Shown: piece after piece, positions 62,097 to 64,000 of the stretch
Layout: every line of letters begins with the position of its first letter
Position numbering within the stretch: position 1 is the first letter of the stretch
Assembly: GCF_026616195.1 (NCBI RefSeq)
Contig: NZ_JANHDH010000002.1
Location: 992,001 to 1,056,000, forward strand
Length of the DNA: 64,000 nucleotides
Reading direction: 5' to 3'
From: Haloarchaeobius amylolyticus
Lineage (GTDB): Archaea; Halobacteriota; Halobacteria; Halobacteriales; Natrialbaceae
Made by a program: the position numbers and the translations under genes
The notes under the pieces: generated by a model
What the model saw: only the letters and a program-made list of their open reading frames with translations
Told to the model about the DNA's origin: nothing
Databases searched by the model: none

Positions 62097-64000
62097 TCAC
62101 GCGACCGCCGCCCACACCACCAGTGCGATCGTCATCAGGATGAGCACGAACTTGAGGCCGCTGAGGATGTCGGCGTCCCGGATGTAGCCCGCGATGAGCC
62201 CGGAGAGCAACGCCTGCATCGTCACCGCGTGGAAGAACAGCAACGAGAGCAGGTTCGTGTTGACGTTGCCCCCGAAGCTGGGGCCGCCGGCGCCCGCCGC
62301 ACCGCCGCCACCGCCCGAGCTCGCGTCGGTCAGGCCCGTCAGCACGTCGAGGAACTGCGTCTTCAGGATGGCCATGACCGCGAGCAGGGTGAGGTAGGTC
62401 ATGATGATGATGACCACCTGCATCCGGGTGCGGGACTTGCGTTCGCGCTCGATGTCGTCCTGGTTCTCCGAGGCCTGTGCCGCCGTCGTCAGCACGTCCG
62501 TGATCTGGCTGGAGGCCTCCTGTGCCTTCGAGATGAGCTTGACCGTGCGCGCCAGCCGGGGGATGTGGTACTTGTTGTTGAACTCGACCAGCGCGTGCTT
62601 GAGGCTCATCCCGTAGTTGACCTTCGCGTGCATGGTCTCGAACTCGGTCGCCAGTTTCCCGCTGGTCGTGTCCGAGACGGTCCGCAGGGACTCCAGCAGC
62701 GTCTGCCCGGTGTCGTTCGCGCTGGAGAGCTTCCGGAGGTTGTCAGAGATGTTCGAGATGACGCCCTTGCGCGAGCGGACGTTCCACTCTCGGAAGACGG
62801 TCAGGGGCAGGAACATCATGTAGACCGGCAGGTAGACGTACATGAACGTCCCCCAGACGGGGTTTTCGACCAGCCCGCCCCAGGACGTTGGGATGGCCCC
62901 CGACACCATCGCGACCACCAGCAACACCAGCACCGCCGGCACGGTCAGTGCCAGCGTGTACAGGGGGTTGTCGCGGAAGAAGATGTGCGGGGCCCTGAGG
63001 ACCTGGATGGTCTCGTAGGTGCCCTCGCGGTTCTTGATGCGGTCGAAGACGCTGTACTCGCCCGTGAACTGCTCGATGAGGCCGAGGTCGAGGAGGCCGG
63101 CGCCCTGCTGGACGCTCAGCCGGTCGTCGGCGTCGTCGGGCAGGAGGTAGCCGTCACCGGGTTCGTCCTCCTTGACCGTCGAGACCAGCACCAGGAACCC
63201 GGCGCCGGTCAGGGGGATGAGGCCGTAGACGGTCCCGAACAGCATGTTCACCTGCGCCTCGCCCAGCATCCGCATGATGACCAGGATGATGATGAGCAAG
63301 AGCGGGAACAGCGAGAGCGTCATGTACATCTCGCCGAACAGCTCCAAGGTCTCGAGGGTCATCTCCTGTTGCTGCTTGGCGGTCCGCATGTGCTTCTCCT
63401 TCTTGTCGTAGAGGAAGCCCTCCATGTCACCGCCGGAGTTGACGATGGAGAGCATGTCGGTGAGGAACTGCGAGAGCTCGTTACTGGGCGTCTCCATCGC
63501 CTGGTTCCGGATGGCGGTCCGGTAGTCGGTGTCGAAGTACTCGGTCTCCTGGACGATGGACTGGAACTCCTTGGACACCTCGCCGTAGGTGTCCTCCGCC
63601 CGGGCCATCGCCTCGAGGATCTCGAGCTGGTTCAGGCCACCGACCGAGAGCGCGTACATGAACGAGACGGCGTCGGTCAGGAGCATGTCGATCTCGCGTT
63701 TCCGGGTCGACGCCCGCGAGTACGGCACCGCGACCAGCGCGCCGAACCCCATCGCGAAGCCGATGGAACCCAGGAACAGCCCCGTTATCAGGATGAGTGC
63801 GGGGACCTTGATCGCCTGGATGATGGCGACCAGCGTCGGGTTCGGGATGGTCGCCCCGAGCAGGCTCTCGGTCTGGATGAGGCCGGTCGCGAAGATGAAG
63901 TAGCCGATGAGCGTCCCGAGGAGCCACAGCATCCCGCCGGTGAGGACGCCGATGGCGAGCGACCGGGAGAGGTACATCTCGACCGTGTCGGCCATCCGGG
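62097..64000 (-). CDS. pilC: Type IV pilus assembly platform protein PilC (TadC/GspF-like), N-terminus possibly outside window
   Basis: This is an integral membrane platform of a type IV pilus or related machine; 632 residues are visible from an ATG at 63995. Two GspF/TadC modules are present (about 95-240, with LLTDAVSFMYALSVGGLNQLE, and about 410-520, with LRKLSSANDTGQTLLESL), each before membrane helices. The frame continues to the window edge, and PilC proteins of haloarchaea are often longer, so the true start may lie to the right, where a PilB ATPase gene would be expected. A Gly/Ala-rich insert (SSGGGGGAAGAGG) precedes the last helices. Confidence 0.88.
   Translation of the reverse strand, partial: RMADTVEMYLSRSLAIGVLTGGMLWLLGTLIGYFIFATGLIQTESLLGATIPNPTLVAIIQAIKVPALILITGLFLGSIGFAMGFGALVAVPYSRASTRKREIDMLLTDAVSFMYALSVGGLNQLEILEAMARAEDTYGEVSKEFQSIVQETEYFDTDYRTAIRNQAMETPSNELSQFLTDMLSIVNSGGDMEGFLYDKKEKHMRTAKQQQEMTLETLELFGEMYMTLSLFPLLLIIILVIMRMLGEAQVNMLFGTVYGLIPLTGAGFLVLVSTVKEDEPGDGYLLPDDADDRLSVQQGAGLLDLGLIEQFTGEYSVFDRIKNREGTYETIQVLRAPHIFFRDNPLYTLALTVPAVLVLLVVAMVSGAIPTSWGGLVENPVWGTFMYVYLPVYMMFLPLTVFREWNVRSRKGVISNISDNLRKLSSANDTGQTLLESLRTVSDTTSGKLATEFETMHAKVNYGMSLKHALVEFNNKYHIPRLARTVKLISKAQEASSQITDVLTTAAQASENQDDIERERKSRTRMQVVIIIMTYLTLLAVMAILKTQFLDVLTGLTDASSGGGGGAAGAGGPSFGGNVNTNLLSLLFFHAVTMQALLSGLIAGYIRDADILSGLKFVLILMTIALVVWAAVA

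Overview
The window is 64 kb of chromosome from a halophilic archaeon (class Halobacteria). Evidence: about 70% GC in sampled lines of the main body, very acidic proteins, Tat-type lipoprotein signals, promoters with a TATA box about 26-30 nt before a start codon and no leader, GGAGGTG ribosome sites at internal operon genes, Bat-type HTH_10 regulators, an archaeal EF-1A, a LIV-type ABC importer, NucS and a haloarchaeal pilus cluster. No species can be named from sequence alone. No insertion sequence, CRISPR array, rRNA or intact integrase was found.

Layout. 0-4.6 kb: end of a respiratory complex I operon (nuoL-M-N). 4.7-10 kb: a TrkA-N/DHH protein, a CBS-ParB protein, a stand-alone EF-1A, a histidine kinase and a small membrane protein. 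10-25.7 kb: a carbon-acid block made of a B12-dependent acyl-CoA mutase large subunit, three AMP-forming acyl-CoA synthetases (one with damaged core motifs), a Bat-type regulator with an integrase-like N-terminus, and a complete LIV-type ABC importer. 25.6-29.3 kb: heme-copper oxidase subunit I with small membrane proteins. 29.4-34.8 kb: thiolase/DUF35, an alpha/beta hydrolase, an HTH_10 protein, and MeaB with the B12-binding mutase subunit. 34.9-39.1 kb: DUF420, TlpA-like, CcdA-like, YndJ and DUF4166-like genes. 39.2-47.6 kb: HtrA-like protease, KatG, NucS, an ABC exporter with an embedded TrmB regulator, and an NDH-2-like flavoprotein. 47.9-53.9 kb: small membrane proteins, a Tat-exported metallohydrolase, HxlR, a DICT-like protein, and a glyoxalase-esterase-glyoxalase operon behind paired operators.

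53.9-58.4 kb is a redox/copper module: SCO1, a TlpA-like thioredoxin, an exported His-rich protein, a blue copper protein and a Cys-rich HTH_10 regulator. Its right part has lower GC (47-60% in sampled lines) and ends at tRNA-Arg(TCG). 58.6-64 kb carries pilin-like proteins and a PilC-type platform protein that runs off the window.

Most notable points: the mutase carries the Phe/Gln substrate-pocket pair of isobutyryl-CoA mutase instead of the Tyr/Arg pair of methylmalonyl-CoA mutase; two tandem TGACA-N4-TGTC operators lie upstream of the glyoxalase operon; a CxCxCxC regulator sits beside copper proteins; one CoA ligase has lost A3 and A8 motif residues; a 413-nt gap holds a possibly structured RNA; and a possible tRNA-derived attachment remnant lies left of the lower-GC segment.
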